A DNA stretch of 64,000 nucleotides from Tepidicella baoligensis. GTDB lineage: Bacteria > Pseudomonadota > Gammaproteobacteria > Burkholderiales > Burkholderiaceae_C. Shown one piece after another: positions 46,320-56,987 of this stretch. The notes below the pieces were generated by a model. That model saw only the letters and a program-made list of their open reading frames with translations, was not told the origin of the DNA and did no database searches. How positions within the stretch are numbered: the stretch's first letter is position 1; every line of letters begins with the position of its first letter. Location of the stretch: assembly GCF_013432195.1 (NCBI RefSeq), contig NZ_JACCDB010000005.1, forward strand, positions 1 to 64,000. The letters are read 5' to 3'. The position numbers were made by a program, and so were the translations under genes.

Positions 46320-47483
46320 TCAGACGGACGCGTTTTCCGGATCGGCCTTTCCCGAGCCGGTTTCGGCGATCAACCGCTGCGCCAGCAGGCTGCGCAAAGC
46401 ATCCAGACCATCGCCCGTATGGGCACTCACGAAGATACGAGAGCATACCTTGCCGTGGAGTTCCATATGGTCCATGGCCTGCACCGGTCTCTGGCCTGGC
46501 GACAAGGCGTCGATCTTGTTGAACACCAGAATCTGGGGAATGTCGTCGGCGCCAATTTCGTGCAACACCTGCTGCACGTTGTCGATCTGCTCATGGTAAG
46601 CAGGGTTGGACATATCCACCACGTGCAACAGCAAATCGGCGTCCCGGGCCTCCTGCAGTGTGGCGGCGAAAGCATCGACCAGGGTGTGCGGCAGGTCGCG
46701 AATGAAACCGACGGTATCGGACAGCGACACGCTGCGCCCCACCTCGCCCAGGTACATTTGCCGCGTGGTCGTGTCCAGCGTGGCAAAGAGCTGGTCGGCT
46801 GCATAGGCACGCGCCTTGACCAAGGCATTGAACAGCGAAGACTTGCCGGCATTGGTGTAGCCGACCAACGAAATGTTGAACGCACCGCGCCGCTCACGCT
46901 GGCGCCGCTGTGTGCTGCGCTGGCGCTTGACCCTGTCCAGCCGCTCGCGGGTACGCTTGATCGCGTCGCCGATCATGCGGCGGTCGAGTTCGATCTGGGT
47001 TTCCCCCGGCCCACCACGCATGCCAATGCCACCGCTCTGCCGCTCCAGGTGCGACCAGCGCCGGACCAGGCGGGTGGAGAGGTATTGCAATCGGGCCAGT
47101 TCGACCTGTAGCTTGCCTTCATGGCTGCGCGCCCGCTGGGCAAAGATATCGAGAATGAGCAAGATGCGGTCGTTGACCGGCATGCCCATGTGACGCTCGA
47201 GGTTGCGCTGCTGCGCCGGGCTCAGCGCCTGGTCAAACAGAATTTCGGCGGCACCGTGACCCAGCGCGAGGGCCTTGATTTCATCGGCCTTGCCGCTGCC
47301 GACATAGAGGGCTGCATCGGGTGCGCGGCGCTTGCAGGTGACGCGATCCAGCACCCGATAGCCGGCGGTCTCGGCGAGCTGCGCGAGCTCGTCGAGTGTG
47401 TCGTCGAAGTGGGGCAGACCCAGGTCCACCCCGACGAGCACGACACCCGGCGCGCTTTCTGCGGGTAAAGTGTCGAAACCCAA
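46320..47483 (-). CDS. hflX: GTPase HflX (ribosome-splitting factor)
   Basis: A GTPase that splits stalled 70S ribosomes under stress. About 387 residues: N-terminal ND1 domain with the glycine-rich ALYVGSGKADEIKAL, a long helical linker, and the G domain with GYTNAGKSSLF (G1), DTTTRQMYL, SDTVGFIRDLP (G3) and FNKIDALSP (G4). There is no ATG or conventional start near the beginning. I propose the TTG at 47483, eight bases beyond the hfq stop; a GTG at 47441 is the alternative. Either implies coupling to hfq. Confidence 0.9.
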   Translation of the reverse strand: MGFDTLPAESAPGVVLVGVDLGLPHFDDTLDELAQLAETAGYRVLDRVTCKRRAPDAALYVGSGKADEIKALALGHGAAEILFDQALSPAQQRNLERHMGMPVNDRILLILDIFAQRARSHEGKLQVELARLQYLSTRLVRRWSHLERQSGGIGMRGGPGETQIELDRRMIGDAIKRTRERLDRVKRQRSTQRRQRERRGAFNISLVGYTNAGKSSLFNALVKARAYAADQLFATLDTTTRQMYLGEVGRSVSLSDTVGFIRDLPHTLVDAFAATLQEARDADLLLHVVDMSNPAYHEQIDNVQQVLHEIGADDIPQILVFNKIDALSPGQRPVQAMDHMELHGKVCSRIFVSAHTGDGLDALRSLLAQRLIAETGSGKADPENASV

Positions 47484-47490
47484 TGTGTGA

Positions 47491-47736
47491 TCAGGCGGCT
47501 TCGGCCGGTGGCGCGACCGAGAACTGCACCGGCCGCCCCGGAACGATGGTGGAAATGGCGTGTTTGTACACCATCTGGGTGACCGTGTTGCGCAGCAGCA
47601 CCACGTATTGATCGAAGGATTCGATCTGTCCCTGCAGTTTGATCCCGTTGACGAGGTAGATGGACACCGGCACATGCTCGCGACGGAGCTGGTTCAGAAA
47701 CGGGTCCTGGAGAAGTTGGCCTTTGTTGTTGCTCAC
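47491..47736 (-). CDS. hfq: RNA chaperone Hfq
   Basis: 81 residues. Binds sRNAs and poly(A) tails as a hexamer. Sm1 motif [20 protein letters not shown] to [12 protein letters not shown] and Sm2 motif with the [10 protein letters not shown] segment are intact, with the proximal-site Gln and Lys and a short tail ([12 protein letters not shown]) instead of the long E. coli tail. The start is a GTG at 47736; the longer open frame upstream overlaps der and is not conserved. Confidence 0.97.
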   Translation of the reverse strand: MSNNKGQLLQDPFLNQLRREHVPVSIYLVNGIKLQGQIESFDQYVVLLRNTVTQMVYKHAISTIVPGRPVQFSVAPPAEAA

Positions 47737-47818
47737 GATATGTTCCGTGTTCAATGAAGTTGGGGGACCAAGACCATACCACAGCCTGACGGGGTTTGTG
47801 CGAGCGATCGCACCAGCC

Positions 47819-49150
47819 CTAGGTGTCGTAAGGATTCGATGAGGTTTTGAATTCGATGCGCAGCGGGGTGCCCACGAGGTCGAAAGCCTTGCGGAAGCGC
47901 CCTTCGAGGAAACGCTTGTAGGCGTCCGTGACACCCTCCAGCGAATTGCCGTGGATCACGATCACCGGCGGATTCATCCCCCCTTGGTGGGCATAGCGCA
48001 TCTTGGGCCGGTACATGCCGCTGCGTTTCGGCGCCTGAAAGGCCACGGCCTCCTGCAGCAGCCGGGTCAGCACCGGGGTGGGCATCTTTTTCGTCGCCGA
48101 CGCATAGGCCTGGGCGATCGACTTCCACAACGGCGCGATGCCCTGCCGCTTGATGGCGGAAATGGTGTGCATCGGTGCAAACTTGAGGAAGGCGAGTCGA
48201 CTCTCGATCGAGCGCTGCAATTGCTCGCGCTGATAGCTGTCGATCGCGTCCCACTTGTTGACCGCCACCACCACCGCCCGCCCGCTGTCGAGAATGAAGC
48301 CAGCGATGTGGGCATCCTGTTCGGTCACGCCTTGGGTCGCATCGATCAGCAGCAGCACCACGTGCGCGTTCTCGATGGCTTGCAGCGTCTTGACGACGGA
48401 AAACTTCTCGATCGCCTCGAACACCTTGCCTTTGCGGCGCAGGCCGGCGGTATCGATCAGCTCAAACTTCTGCCCGTGGCGTTCGAACGGCACCGAAATG
48501 GCGTCGCGCGTGGTCCCCGGGAGGTCAAAGGCCACCAGACGCTCCTCGCCCAGCCACGCATTGATGAGCGTGGACTTGCCCACGTTCGGACGCCCAGCGA
48601 CCGCCAGCCGGATCACGGTGTCTTCGGACGGCGCGGTGTCGGGCTCGTCTTCGGGCCAGCGGATGCGGTCCAGCGCGGCCTCGATCATGGAGCGCACGCC
48701 TTGGCCGTGCGCTGCCGACACCGGGATCACCTCGCCCAGCCCCAGCTCATAGAACTCGGCCAACTGGGCACCGGCCTGCATGCCCTCGGCCTTGTTGGCG
48801 ACGAGCAGGCAAGGCTTGTCGAGCTTGCGCAGGTAGTTGGCAATGTCGTGGTCTTGAGCGCTCAGCCCTGCACGTGCATCGAGCACGAAGATCACCACAT
48901 CGGACTCGGCCACGGCCTGGCGCGTCTGCTTGGCCATTTCCTTGTAGATGCCGCTGCTGGCGTCGGGCTCGAAACCGCCGGTATCGATGACGATGAACTC
49001 GCGCTTGCCCAAACGGGCGTTGCCATAGTGTCGATCGCGCGTCAGACCAGGGAAATCGGCCACGATCGCGTCCCGCGTCTTGGTCAGGCGGTTGTAGAGC
49101 GTGGACTTGCCCACATTGGGCCGCCCGACCAAGGCAATGACAGGTTTCAT
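47819..49150 (-). CDS. der: Ribosome biogenesis GTPase Der (EngA)
   Basis: 443 residues with two consecutive G domains, each with a P-loop GRPNVGKST (near residues 8-16 and 188-196), followed by a C-terminal KH-like domain. Acts in 50S subunit assembly. The TRDRHYG segment follows the first switch and [10 protein letters not shown] the second. Its ATG overlaps the bamB stop by 4 bases. It sits before hfq. Confidence 0.97.
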   Translation of the reverse strand: MKPVIALVGRPNVGKSTLYNRLTKTRDAIVADFPGLTRDRHYGNARLGKREFIVIDTGGFEPDASSGIYKEMAKQTRQAVAESDVVIFVLDARAGLSAQDHDIANYLRKLDKPCLLVANKAEGMQAGAQLAEFYELGLGEVIPVSAAHGQGVRSMIEAALDRIRWPEDEPDTAPSEDTVIRLAVAGRPNVGKSTLINAWLGEERLVAFDLPGTTRDAISVPFERHGQKFELIDTAGLRRKGKVFEAIEKFSVVKTLQAIENAHVVLLLIDATQGVTEQDAHIAGFILDSGRAVVVAVNKWDAIDSYQREQLQRSIESRLAFLKFAPMHTISAIKRQGIAPLWKSIAQAYASATKKMPTPVLTRLLQEAVAFQAPKRSGMYRPKMRYAHQGGMNPPVIVIHGNSLEGVTDAYKRFLEGRFRKAFDLVGTPLRIEFKTSSNPYDT

Positions 49151-50310
49151 TCGGGACGCCAGCCAAAGACCCCGCCGTTGCGTGTGACCGCCACCAACGT
49201 GTTACCGACGAGGAAAGGACCGCTGACGATGGCCGAACCATCGGTGCTCAGGCGGTTGAGCATGGCTGCGTTGTCCCGCGACAGCAGATGCAAAAAGCCC
49301 TGGGCGTCGCCGACGATGATCGAGCGGCCGGCCGCCAGCGGCGCGGTGACGCCCCGGTGCAGCAAGGCATCGCTGGCCCAGACCCGCTCGCCGGAGTCCC
49401 GGCGCCAGGCAATCACGCGCCCATTGCGCTCGGCGCCATAGACGCGGTCCGCATCGGCGGCCACTCCGACAGCGCCGTCGGCGGGCTGGGTCCATTGCAC
49501 CGTGCCACGACTGGTATCGACGCAACCCACGGCAGCCTGGAAGGCGCGGGCACAGACCTGATTGCCGACCCGACCGACAGGCCTGACCAGATCGACCAAG
49601 CGCTCGATTTCGTTGACTCCCCGCGGCGTGGCCAAAGGAGCCTCCCAGCGTATGCGGCCGTTCAGCGGATCGAAGGCCACGAGGCGGCCCGAAACCCCTG
49701 CCAGCAACGTATCGCCAACCGCGGTCAGCACCCCGGCTTGCTGCAACACCAGCGGGTCGGTGCCGCGTGCGGCCTGCGTCCAGAGACGGGCCCCCGAGCG
49801 GGCATCGAAAGCGGTGACGCTGCGGTCGGCGCTGAGCACGAACACGCGCTGTCCGGCCACCAGGGGAGCGGTGAACACCCGTGCCGGCAGGCGGGTACGC
49901 CACAGCTCGCCGGAAGACTGCACGAGCACCAACTCATTGGCGCGTGTGACCACCGCCGCCAACTGGCCATCCGAACCCACTGCGGCGGACAGAGGCGCCC
50001 CCACCTCGACACGCCAGACCGGCTGGCCAGAGGCGCCGTCGATGGCGATCACGGATCCGCCCGCGTTGGCCACAAAGAGCTGCTGGCCATGCACCGCAGG
50101 CGTCATGAGGGCATCGACCGGACCAATGGTGGTGGACCATACGCGGGTGGCCGGCACCAAGGGCGTCACGGGAACCAGGGGGGCCGGCTCGGGACGCTTG
50201 CTGCCGGACGAACAGGCCGACAGGATCGCAGCGAGCAGCAGGACGGCAACCCCACGGCGCACCGCAACGGCAGCAGAAACATTCAGGCTCACGGCAGGCA
50301 CTCCCTTCAT
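49147..50310 (-). CDS. bamB: Outer membrane assembly lipoprotein BamB
   Basis: 387 residues. The lipoprotein signal peptide ends at the lipobox LSAC (residues 30-33, cleavage before the Cys); the mature part is an eight-bladed beta-propeller of PQQ-like repeats, with recurrent blade motifs such as [28 protein letters not shown] and [13 protein letters not shown]. BamB binds the POTRA domains of BamA. Coupled by 4-base overlaps to yfgM upstream and der downstream. Confidence 0.95.
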   Translation of the reverse strand: MKGVPAVSLNVSAAVAVRRGVAVLLLAAILSACSSGSKRPEPAPLVPVTPLVPATRVWSTTIGPVDALMTPAVHGQQLFVANAGGSVIAIDGASGQPVWRVEVGAPLSAAVGSDGQLAAVVTRANELVLVQSSGELWRTRLPARVFTAPLVAGQRVFVLSADRSVTAFDARSGARLWTQAARGTDPLVLQQAGVLTAVGDTLLAGVSGRLVAFDPLNGRIRWEAPLATPRGVNEIERLVDLVRPVGRVGNQVCARAFQAAVGCVDTSRGTVQWTQPADGAVGVAADADRVYGAERNGRVIAWRRDSGERVWASDALLHRGVTAPLAAGRSIIVGDAQGFLHLLSRDNAAMLNRLSTDGSAIVSGPFLVGNTLVAVTRNGGVFGWRPE

Positions 50311-50963
50311 TCGGACGCCCGCGTCGGGTCTACCCCGAGGGCGTTCAGTTTGGCTTCGACGATGCGGCGGTAGTCCACTTCAGGGCTCATGGCGCGCCAT
50401 GCCGACTGATAGGCCTGCCGCGCCGCTTCGGCTTGTCCTTGGGCCAGCAGCACGTCGCCACGGCGGTCTGCCACCAGCGCGGCATATTCGGCCGGGAATG
50501 AGGCTTCGAGCCACTTCAGGGCTGCCGCGTGATCGCCCGCCTCGAGTTCGAGACCCGCCAGCCGCAAACGCGCCACCGCGACGACACCGGGATCGGCCGC
50601 CCTGTTGACCACGACCTTGAGCGCCTCGCGGGACTCATCGGCCGCCCCGGCATCGTGCAACACCCGGGCAGCCAGCAACCCAGCCTGCTGCGCCTGGGCA
50701 GAACGACCGGCCTGCTTCTGCATGTCGGACCAGACACGACGCACACGGTCCACGTCGTTGGCCCTGGCGGCTCGATCCAGTTCGTCATACAGCGTGGCGG
50801 CCTCCAGTGCCGTCTTGCGCTGCCAGTACTGCCAACCGTTCCAAGCCGCATAGCCACCCAGCACGGCGATGAGCAGCCAGGTGATGAGGTTGCCGTAACG
50901 GGCCCAGAAATGCTTGATCTGGGCCAACTGCTCCTGTTCTTGCAGGTCGTAAGGTGAGGCCAT
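50307..50963 (-). CDS. yfgM: YfgM-like tetratricopeptide membrane protein
   Basis: 218 residues with a single N-terminal TM (ITWLLIAVLGGYAAWNGW) and a periplasmic TPR_21 domain of helical repeats (about 45-210). In E. coli YfgM associates with SecYEG and PpiD and helps periplasmic chaperone work. It has the conserved place between hisS and bamB. The 64-base gap before it has no visible promoter. Confidence 0.9.
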   Translation of the reverse strand: MASPYDLQEQEQLAQIKHFWARYGNLITWLLIAVLGGYAAWNGWQYWQRKTALEAATLYDELDRAARANDVDRVRRVWSDMQKQAGRSAQAQQAGLLAARVLHDAGAADESREALKVVVNRAADPGVVAVARLRLAGLELEAGDHAAALKWLEASFPAEYAALVADRRGDVLLAQGQAEAARQAYQSAWRAMSPEVDYRRIVEAKLNALGVDPTRASE

Positions 50964-51027
50964 GGAATGCGTGTGTGGATGGGTGCTGCGTGTGCAAGGA
51001 TTGTAGGCGGTCGGCGGGACTGGGCGC

Positions 51028-52320
51028 TCAACGCAGGCGCGCCGCCCAGGTCGCTGCTTCGGTCAGCGGCAATAGCGTCTGCCCGGTGATCGACCCCTGG
51101 CCGTCTGCACGCAAGGGCTTGACCGCCACCTGCCCGGCAGCCAGTTCGCTCTCGCCAAAAATGAGCGCATAGCGTGCGCCGCTGGCATCGGCTTTTTTGA
51201 ATTGGGACTTCATGCTGCCCTGACCGTCCGGGCCGCCAGCGTGCATTTGAATGGAGATACCCGCCTGGCGCAGCACACGCAAGACCCGCATCACGGTCGC
51301 CTGAGCGCCGGCCTGCGGCACGATGGCGTAACAATCCGGCACGGGCACGGCGGGCAGGCGGTTCTGGGCTTTCAACAGCTCCAGAATACGCTCCACCCCC
51401 AGCGCCCAGCCCACGGCCGGAGCGGGCTTGCCACCGATCTGCGCGATCAGCCCATCGTAGCGCCCGCCGGCACAGACGGTGCCTTGCGCGCCCAGCGAGG
51501 TGGTCACGAATTCGAACACGCTGAGGTTGTAGTAGTCCATGCCGCGCACCAGACGCGGGTTGATGCGGTAAGCAATGCCTTGGGCATCCAGCAGCTCACG
51601 CAGGGCGTTGAAGTGTGCCAGCGACTCGGCGCCGAGGTAATCGATGAGCTTGGGCGCAGCCTCGACGAGGGCTTGCATGGCCGGATTCTTGGTGTCGAGG
51701 ATGCGCAACGGGTTGCTGTACAGGCGTCGCCTGGCGTCTTCGTCGAGCCGATCGATGTGCCGTTCCAGATAGGCAATGAGTGCCTGCCGATGCGCCGACC
51801 GCTCGGCGGGCTGGCCCAGGCTGTTGATTTCCAGGGCCACGTCCGTCAGGCCCAGTTCGGCCCACAGGTCGGCGGCCATGACGATGAGCTCGGCGTCCAC
51901 GTCGGGCCCGGCGAAGCCCAGCGCCTCGGCGCCCACCTGGTGGAACTGGCGGTAGCGGCCGCGCTGCGGGCGCTCATGGCGGAACATCGGGCCCATGTAG
52001 TACAGGCGCTTGGGGCCATCGTAGAGCAGGTTGTGCTCGACCACCGCCCGCACCACACCGGCCGTGGCCTCGGGGCGCAAGGTGAGCTGCTCGCCGTTGA
52101 GGCGGTCCTCGAAGGAATACATCTCCTTCTCGACGATGTCGGTCACCTCGCCCAGGCCGCGCACGAACAGGCCGGTCGGCTCCACGATGGGGGTGCGCAC
52201 ATTGCGGTAGGCATAGCGCGCCATCAGCTCGCGAACCTTGCCTTCCAGCCATTCCCAGTGCGCCGACTCCGGCGCAAAAATGTCGTTCATGCCTTTGACG
52301 GCACTCAGTTTCTCTGCCAT
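51028..52320 (-). CDS. hisS: Histidyl-tRNA synthetase
   Basis: 430 residues of class II aaRS. N-terminal [16 protein letters not shown] with motif 1, motif 2 with [16 protein letters not shown], the HisRS signature [13 protein letters not shown], motif 3 with [11 protein letters not shown], and a C-terminal anticodon-binding domain. Distinguishes itself from HisZ by intact motif 2 and 3 arginines. It is between ispG and yfgM. Confidence 0.97.
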   Translation of the reverse strand: MAEKLSAVKGMNDIFAPESAHWEWLEGKVRELMARYAYRNVRTPIVEPTGLFVRGLGEVTDIVEKEMYSFEDRLNGEQLTLRPEATAGVVRAVVEHNLLYDGPKRLYYMGPMFRHERPQRGRYRQFHQVGAEALGFAGPDVDAELIVMAADLWAELGLTDVALEINSLGQPAERSAHRQALIAYLERHIDRLDEDARRRLYSNPLRILDTKNPAMQALVEAAPKLIDYLGAESLAHFNALRELLDAQGIAYRINPRLVRGMDYYNLSVFEFVTTSLGAQGTVCAGGRYDGLIAQIGGKPAPAVGWALGVERILELLKAQNRLPAVPVPDCYAIVPQAGAQATVMRVLRVLRQAGISIQMHAGGPDGQGSMKSQFKKADASGARYALIFGESELAAGQVAVKPLRADGQGSITGQTLLPLTEAATWAARLR

Positions 52321-52349
52321 GTGCTTTGTGGATTTGTGTCTCAGCGCGC

Positions 52350-53630
52350 CTAGGCGGACGCGCCGAATTTTTGGTGGATGTAGTTTTCGACGATCTGCTG
52401 GAACTCGGTGGCGATGGCAGCGCCCCGCAGGGTCAGGCGTTTTTCACCATCGATGAACACCGGAGCGGCAGGTGCCTCGCCGGTGCCGGGCAGACTGATG
52501 CCGATGTCGGCGTGCTTGCTTTCGCCCGGCCCGTTGACGATGCAGCCCATCACCGCGACCTTGAGGTTCTCCACGCCGGGATAACGCTCGCGCCACTGCG
52601 GCATGGAGGCGCGCAGGAAATCGTCGATCTGCTTGGCCAGTTCCTGGAAGGTGGTGCTGGTGGTGCGGCCGCAACCGGGGCAGGCCGTGACACTCGGCAC
52701 AAAACTGCGCAGCCCCAGGGCCTGCAGAATCTCCATCGCCACCACCACCTCCTGGGTACGGGGCTCGCCCGGCTGCGGCGTGAGCGAGACGCGAATGGTG
52801 TCCCCGATACCCTGCTGGAGCAACACGGACAAGGCGGCCGCAGACGCCACCGTGCCCTTGGTACCCATGCCCGCCTCGGTCAGGCCCAGGTGGAGGGGAT
52901 AGTCACAGCGGCGGTGCAATTCCTGATAGACGGCGATCAGGTCCTGCACCCCGCTGACCTTGCACGACAGCACGATGTCCTCGGGCTTCATGCCCAGCTG
53001 CTCGGCCTGGGCGGCGGATTGCAAAGCCGAGGCAATCAGGGCTTCATACATGACCTGCTTGGCGTCCCAGGGTTCAGGGCGGCGGGCGTTCTCGTCCATC
53101 ATGGACGCGAGCAGATCCTGGTCCAGGCTGCCCCAGTTGACCCCGATGCGGATGTGCTTGCCCCAGCGCAGCGCCACCTCCACCATCTGGGCGAACTGCC
53201 GGTCTTTCTTGTCGCCCCGCCCCACGTTGCCGGGATTGATGCGGTATTTGGACAGGGCCTGCGCCATGTCGGGGTAGTCGGTGAGCAGGCGGTGGCCGTT
53301 GTAGTGGAAGTCACCGATCAGCGGCACCGCAATGCCCATGCGGTCGAGCTGCTCGCGGATGTAGGGCACGGCCTTGGCCGCGTCGTCGTTGTTGACGGTG
53401 ATGCGTACCAACTCGGAACCCGCCTGCGCCAGCTCCTTGACCTGAATGGCCGTGGCCACGGCATCGGCGGTATCGGTGTTGGTCATGGACTGCACGCGCA
53501 CCGGCGCGCTGCCACCGAGCGTGACTCGGTGATCGCCCCAACTCACCACACCCATGCGGGATTTGCGGGGCGGAAACGGGCTGGATACGGGCTTGCCCGG
53601 CGTTTCGGTTTCGGATGGAGCGACATTCAT
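52350..53630 (-). CDS. ispG: 4-hydroxy-3-methylbut-2-enyl diphosphate synthase
   Basis: An Fe-S enzyme of the MEP pathway that reduces MEcPP to HMBPP. 426 residues: N-terminal TIM barrel ([13 protein letters not shown]) and a C-terminal Fe-S domain with the ligands in TACPGCGR and the single Cys in [12 protein letters not shown]. The ATG at 53630 is used; rodZ ends 4 bases upstream, a compact operon. dxr of the same pathway is at 21878-23056. Confidence 0.97.
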   Translation of the reverse strand: MNVAPSETETPGKPVSSPFPPRKSRMGVVSWGDHRVTLGGSAPVRVQSMTNTDTADAVATAIQVKELAQAGSELVRITVNNDDAAKAVPYIREQLDRMGIAVPLIGDFHYNGHRLLTDYPDMAQALSKYRINPGNVGRGDKKDRQFAQMVEVALRWGKHIRIGVNWGSLDQDLLASMMDENARRPEPWDAKQVMYEALIASALQSAAQAEQLGMKPEDIVLSCKVSGVQDLIAVYQELHRRCDYPLHLGLTEAGMGTKGTVASAAALSVLLQQGIGDTIRVSLTPQPGEPRTQEVVVAMEILQALGLRSFVPSVTACPGCGRTTSTTFQELAKQIDDFLRASMPQWRERYPGVENLKVAVMGCIVNGPGESKHADIGISLPGTGEAPAAPVFIDGEKRLTLRGAAIATEFQQIVENYIHQKFGASA

Positions 53631-53634
53631 GGCG

Positions 53635-54528
53635 TCAACGCACCTCGAAACGGGCCACATTGTTGCGCGCATGGGGTGCCAAGGCAAAGGGTTCACCGCG
53701 CAAGGTCGCCTCGACCTCATCGGCTCGTCCGATCACCACGGCCAACGGAAAGTCGGTCGAAAACGCCACGACCTCTCCCGCTTGCAGGCTGCGCTGAAGC
53801 AACACCCGCCCCGACGCACCGCTGACCTGTACCCACGACGTCTCACGGGCACGCAGGCGGAACACGCCTTCGGGAGCTGCCACGGCCGGCGCATCGCTGG
53901 CGGCGGCCGCAGAGGCGTCTGGCAAGGCAGCAGCAGAGGCATCCCCGGATTCGACCGGCGCCTCGTCGGTCGAGGCGCCGGTGCCGACCGCCTCGCCTTC
54001 GGCCGGCAGGGGCTCGACCGCCACCGGCGTCAGCGTGGTTCGCTGAGCGGGCGGCGAGGAGGCTGAGGGCAGCAAGAACCACAACACCACCGCCACCACC
54101 AGGGCCAGCAGCGCAAATGCCATGGGCCAAGGCAGCCGGCGTCCGACCAGCGGGGTCGATCCGCCCCCCATCTTGAGCGGAGCCTGGCGCTGCGGCATGG
54201 GTGCGTTGATGGAGCGCTCGATGTCCCCGAGCCGCACCTCCGCCGAAGCCGGCAGACTGGCCAGGATCGGGGCTGGGTCCACCTTCAATACCCGGCACAC
54301 ACTCAAGGCCAGCGCCCGGGCAAAGGTCATGTCGGGCAATTCGTCGTAGCGCCCGGCCTCTAGGGCTTCCAGACGCCGAACCGGCACCTTGAGCATCGCG
54401 GCCAGGGCGGCGAGGTGTAAACCAGCGCGCTCCCGGGCTTGGCGCAGCGTCAGCACCGCTGCCGTGGACGCGTCGTTCTCTTGCTGGTCGTGCTGCGCAT
54501 GCAGGCGATCATTCACGTTTTCACTCAT
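53635..54528 (-). CDS. rodZ: RodZ-like helix-turn-helix membrane protein
   Basis: 297 residues: cytoplasmic HTH_25 domain ([20 protein letters not shown], about 28-95), TM helix ([19 protein letters not shown], about 148-166), an Ala/Ser/Pro/Glu-rich linker and a periplasmic DUF4115 beta domain ([20 protein letters not shown]). RodZ links MreB to the elongasome and sets rod shape. The start is the ATG at 54528. It overlaps the end of pilF by 8 bases. Confidence 0.9.
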   Translation of the reverse strand: MSENVNDRLHAQHDQQENDASTAAVLTLRQARERAGLHLAALAAMLKVPVRRLEALEAGRYDELPDMTFARALALSVCRVLKVDPAPILASLPASAEVRLGDIERSINAPMPQRQAPLKMGGGSTPLVGRRLPWPMAFALLALVVAVVLWFLLPSASSPPAQRTTLTPVAVEPLPAEGEAVGTGASTDEAPVESGDASAAALPDASAAAASDAPAVAAPEGVFRLRARETSWVQVSGASGRVLLQRSLQAGEVVAFSTDFPLAVVIGRADEVEATLRGEPFALAPHARNNVARFEVR

Positions 54529-55324
54529 TAAAAGCCCCCCGCTCATAGGCACTGGCCTCGCGCGAATCGGGGAAACGGCGCAACAACTGGGTGGCCAACT
54601 GCTGGGCAGCCTCCCGATTCTGGAGCCGGTTTTCGATCTTGACGCCAAGCCAGAGCGATTCGGCATTTGCGAATTCGGAATTGTTCAGGCGCCGCAGATA
54701 GAAACGGGCTCGCTCGCTTTCGCCCCGCTGGTGCAACAGCAGCGCCAAGTTGTACACGGTGATCGGGTTGCCCGAATCGAGCTCAAAAGAGCGTATCAGG
54801 CTTTGCTCGGCTTCGAGACGCTGTCCGGCTCGAGCCTGACAGATGCCCTGGACCATCCAGGTGCGGGCGGCAGAGCGGTAACCGGGTGACTGGAGGGCCC
54901 GGCCAAACGCCTGCACGGCATCGGTGTGGCGGTCGGCCTGGCAGTAGAACCAGCCCAGATTGTGCCAGGTGTCGCCGTCGCGCGGGGCCAGGCGCAGCGC
55001 CTGCTGAAAACTGTCTTCGGCCAGGCGTGGTTCCTCCAGCCGCATGAAAATCAGGCCCCTGAGGTTGTAGGCCGCAGCGAAGGTGGGGTCGGCATTCAGC
55101 GCCTGCTTGACTTCGTCCAGCGCCACCGTGGCCTGCCCCTGCTCGAAGTAACCGGCAGCCAGTTCAAGCCGGATGCGCGCCCGGCGACGGGCCTCCGGCT
55201 CGTCGGATGGGGTCACCCACACCGAATCCCCTTCCATGCGGCCCCCCTGGGTGGTGCACCCGAGCTGCAGGGTCACAAGCACCATCCCCATCCACAGCGC
55301 ACACCATCGCCACGCCCAGGTCAT
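54521..55324 (-). CDS. pilF: Type IV pilus biogenesis lipoprotein PilF/PilW
   Basis: 267 residues. Lipoprotein signal peptide with the lipobox ending at Cys23 (VTLQLGC), then several TPR repeats (e.g. [20 protein letters not shown]). PilF is the pilotin for the PilQ secretin. The start is the ATG at 55324, whose ATGA overlaps the rlmN stop; a longer frame to 55354 is open. It is positioned as in other beta- and gamma-proteobacteria between rlmN and rodZ. Confidence 0.92.
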   Translation of the reverse strand: MTWAWRWCALWMGMVLVTLQLGCTTQGGRMEGDSVWVTPSDEPEARRRARIRLELAAGYFEQGQATVALDEVKQALNADPTFAAAYNLRGLIFMRLEEPRLAEDSFQQALRLAPRDGDTWHNLGWFYCQADRHTDAVQAFGRALQSPGYRSAARTWMVQGICQARAGQRLEAEQSLIRSFELDSGNPITVYNLALLLHQRGESERARFYLRRLNNSEFANAESLWLGVKIENRLQNREAAQQLATQLLRRFPDSREASAYERGAFNE

Positions 55325-56472
55325 GCAGAAGTCTCCTTCATGGAAGGTTTCCACAGCATCGGCTGCCCTTCTTGCAGCCGGCGCTGGGCCAGCCGTTGTG
55401 CCGCGTTGGTCCTATCCAGGACATCGCCAGCGAGTTGCCCACAAGCGGCGTCGATATCGTCGCCCCGGGTCTTGCGCACCGTGGTCACGATGCCGGCCGC
55501 ATTCAGACGATCGGCAAAGGCTTTGACCGCCGCCTTGGACGAGCAGCGCAGCCCGGAATCGGGAAAAGGATTGAAGGGAATGAGGTTGAGCTTGCACGGC
55601 ACGCCACGGCCGCCGTGGTGCTTGAGCAGTTGAACCAGCTGCTCCGCATGATCGGGGCGGTCATTCACCCCATCGAGCATGCAGTATTCGAAGGTGATGA
55701 AATCTCTCGGAGCGGCTGGCAGGTAACGCAGGCAGGCGTCGAGCAGCTCGGCAATGGGGTATTTGCGATTCAGCGGAACCAGATCGTCGCGCAAGGCATC
55801 GTTGGGCGCGTGCAACGACACGGCCAGGGCCACCGGGCAATCCGCCGCCAGCCGATCCATCATCGGCACCACACCGGAGGTGGACACCGTGAGCCGGCGA
55901 CGCGACAAACCGTAGCCGTGATCGTCCAGCATCACGCGCAGCGCCGGCACGAGGGCGTGGTAGTTTTGCAAGGGCTCGCCCATACCCATCATGACCACAT
56001 TGGAGATGACCCGTTCCCGGGTGCCGAAGCGCTGGCGCAGCGCATGTTCGGCAAACCACAATTGGGCCATGATTTCGGCGGTGGTGAGGTTGCGGCTGAA
56101 ACCCTGGTGCCCCGTGGCACAAAAACGGCACCCCACGGCGCACCCCGCCTGGGAGGAAACGCACAACGTGCCGCGGTCGTCCTCGGGGATGAACACCGAC
56201 TCAACGGCATTGCCATCCCCCACATCGAACAGCCACTTGACGGTGCCGTCCGCTGACGCTTGCTCAGCCAGCACGGGCAGACCGCGCACTTCGCAGACGC
56301 TCGGCAGCTTCTCGCGCAGCGAGCGGGCCAGATCGGTCATGTCCTCGAAGCGGGCCACCCCTTTCTGGTGTACCCAACGAAAAAGTTGCACGGCCCGGAA
56401 ACGCTTTTCTCCGAGCCGCTCGCAGAAAGCGGCCAACCCGTCGAGGTCGAAGTCGAGCAAATTGGCCGTCAT
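55321..56472 (-). CDS. rlmN: Dual-specificity 23S rRNA/tRNA adenine-C2 methyltransferase RlmN
   Basis: Methylates A2503 of 23S rRNA and A37 of some tRNAs using radical SAM chemistry. 383 residues. Radical SAM cysteines are in [15 protein letters not shown] (CxxxCxxC). [14 protein letters not shown] and a C-terminal segment with the resolving Cys ([13 protein letters not shown]) are present. The ATG at 56472 follows ndk by 7 bases. Confidence 0.96.
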   Translation of the reverse strand: MTANLLDFDLDGLAAFCERLGEKRFRAVQLFRWVHQKGVARFEDMTDLARSLREKLPSVCEVRGLPVLAEQASADGTVKWLFDVGDGNAVESVFIPEDDRGTLCVSSQAGCAVGCRFCATGHQGFSRNLTTAEIMAQLWFAEHALRQRFGTRERVISNVVMMGMGEPLQNYHALVPALRVMLDDHGYGLSRRRLTVSTSGVVPMMDRLAADCPVALAVSLHAPNDALRDDLVPLNRKYPIAELLDACLRYLPAAPRDFITFEYCMLDGVNDRPDHAEQLVQLLKHHGGRGVPCKLNLIPFNPFPDSGLRCSSKAAVKAFADRLNAAGIVTTVRKTRGDDIDAACGQLAGDVLDRTNAAQRLAQRRLQEGQPMLWKPSMKETSA

Positions 56473-56479
56473 CGCATGA

Positions 56480-56905
56480 TCAACGTGTGTATACGTTCAT
56501 GCCGGGGAAGAAGAACGAGACTTCCACGGCGGCGGTTTCGGGTGCATCGGAGCCATGCACGGCATTGGCGTCGATGCTGTCAGCGAAGTCGGCACGGATG
56601 GTGCCGGGCGCGGCCTTCTTGGGATCGGTGGCCCCCATGAGCTCGCGGTTCTTGGCGATGGCGTTCTCGCCTTCCAGCACTTGAACCATCACCGGGCCGG
56701 AGATCATGAAGTCCACCAGATCCTTGAAGAAGGGACGATCCTTGTGGACCGCGTAGAACTGCTCGGCTTCCTCGCGGGAGAGATGCACCATCTTGGCGGC
56801 CGCGATCTTGAGGCCGGCGGCTTCGAATCGACTGTAAATCTGGCCGATGACGTTCTTGGCAACGGCGTCCGGTTTGATGATGGAAAGGGTGCGTTCGATG
56901 GCCAT
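56480..56905 (-). CDS. ndk: Nucleoside diphosphate kinase
   Basis: 141 residues, usual length. Transfers the gamma phosphate between NTPs and NDPs via a phosphohistidine; the active-site His is in [13 protein letters not shown]-terminal [11 protein letters not shown] is canonical. The ATG at 56905 has an AGGA ribosome site. It heads the ndk-rlmN-pilF-rodZ-ispG-hisS-yfgM-bamB-der-hfq-hflX-hflK-hflC run. Confidence 0.97.
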   Translation of the reverse strand: MAIERTLSIIKPDAVAKNVIGQIYSRFEAAGLKIAAAKMVHLSREEAEQFYAVHKDRPFFKDLVDFMISGPVMVQVLEGENAIAKNRELMGATDPKKAAPGTIRADFADSIDANAVHGSDAPETAAVEVSFFFPGMNVYTR

Positions 56906-56952
56906 GGATAGTCCTGGTTTGTTGGAAAGTCAAAGGTTTAGCAAAGTTTTTG

Positions 56953-56958
56953 ATTTTA
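56953..56958 (-). promoter_or_regulatory. Possible ndk promoter -10
   Basis: TAAAAT on the minus strand (complement of 56953-56958) lies in an AT-rich stretch 48 bases upstream of ndk. The 82-base gap between rluB and ndk is the only gap near the head of the run. No good -35 is visible, so this is tentative. Confidence 0.35.
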
Positions 56959-56987
56959 ACCCGTGACGAGGTGCGCCGGCCAGACGT

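Noticed and set aside
47951-49441. 496-codon plus-strand frame opposite der
   Set aside because: Shadow of a certain gene with His/Gln/Arg-rich composition and no domain.
52326-53825. 499-codon plus-strand frame opposite ispG
   Set aside because: Same reasoning; ispG has its complete Fe-S signature on the other strand.
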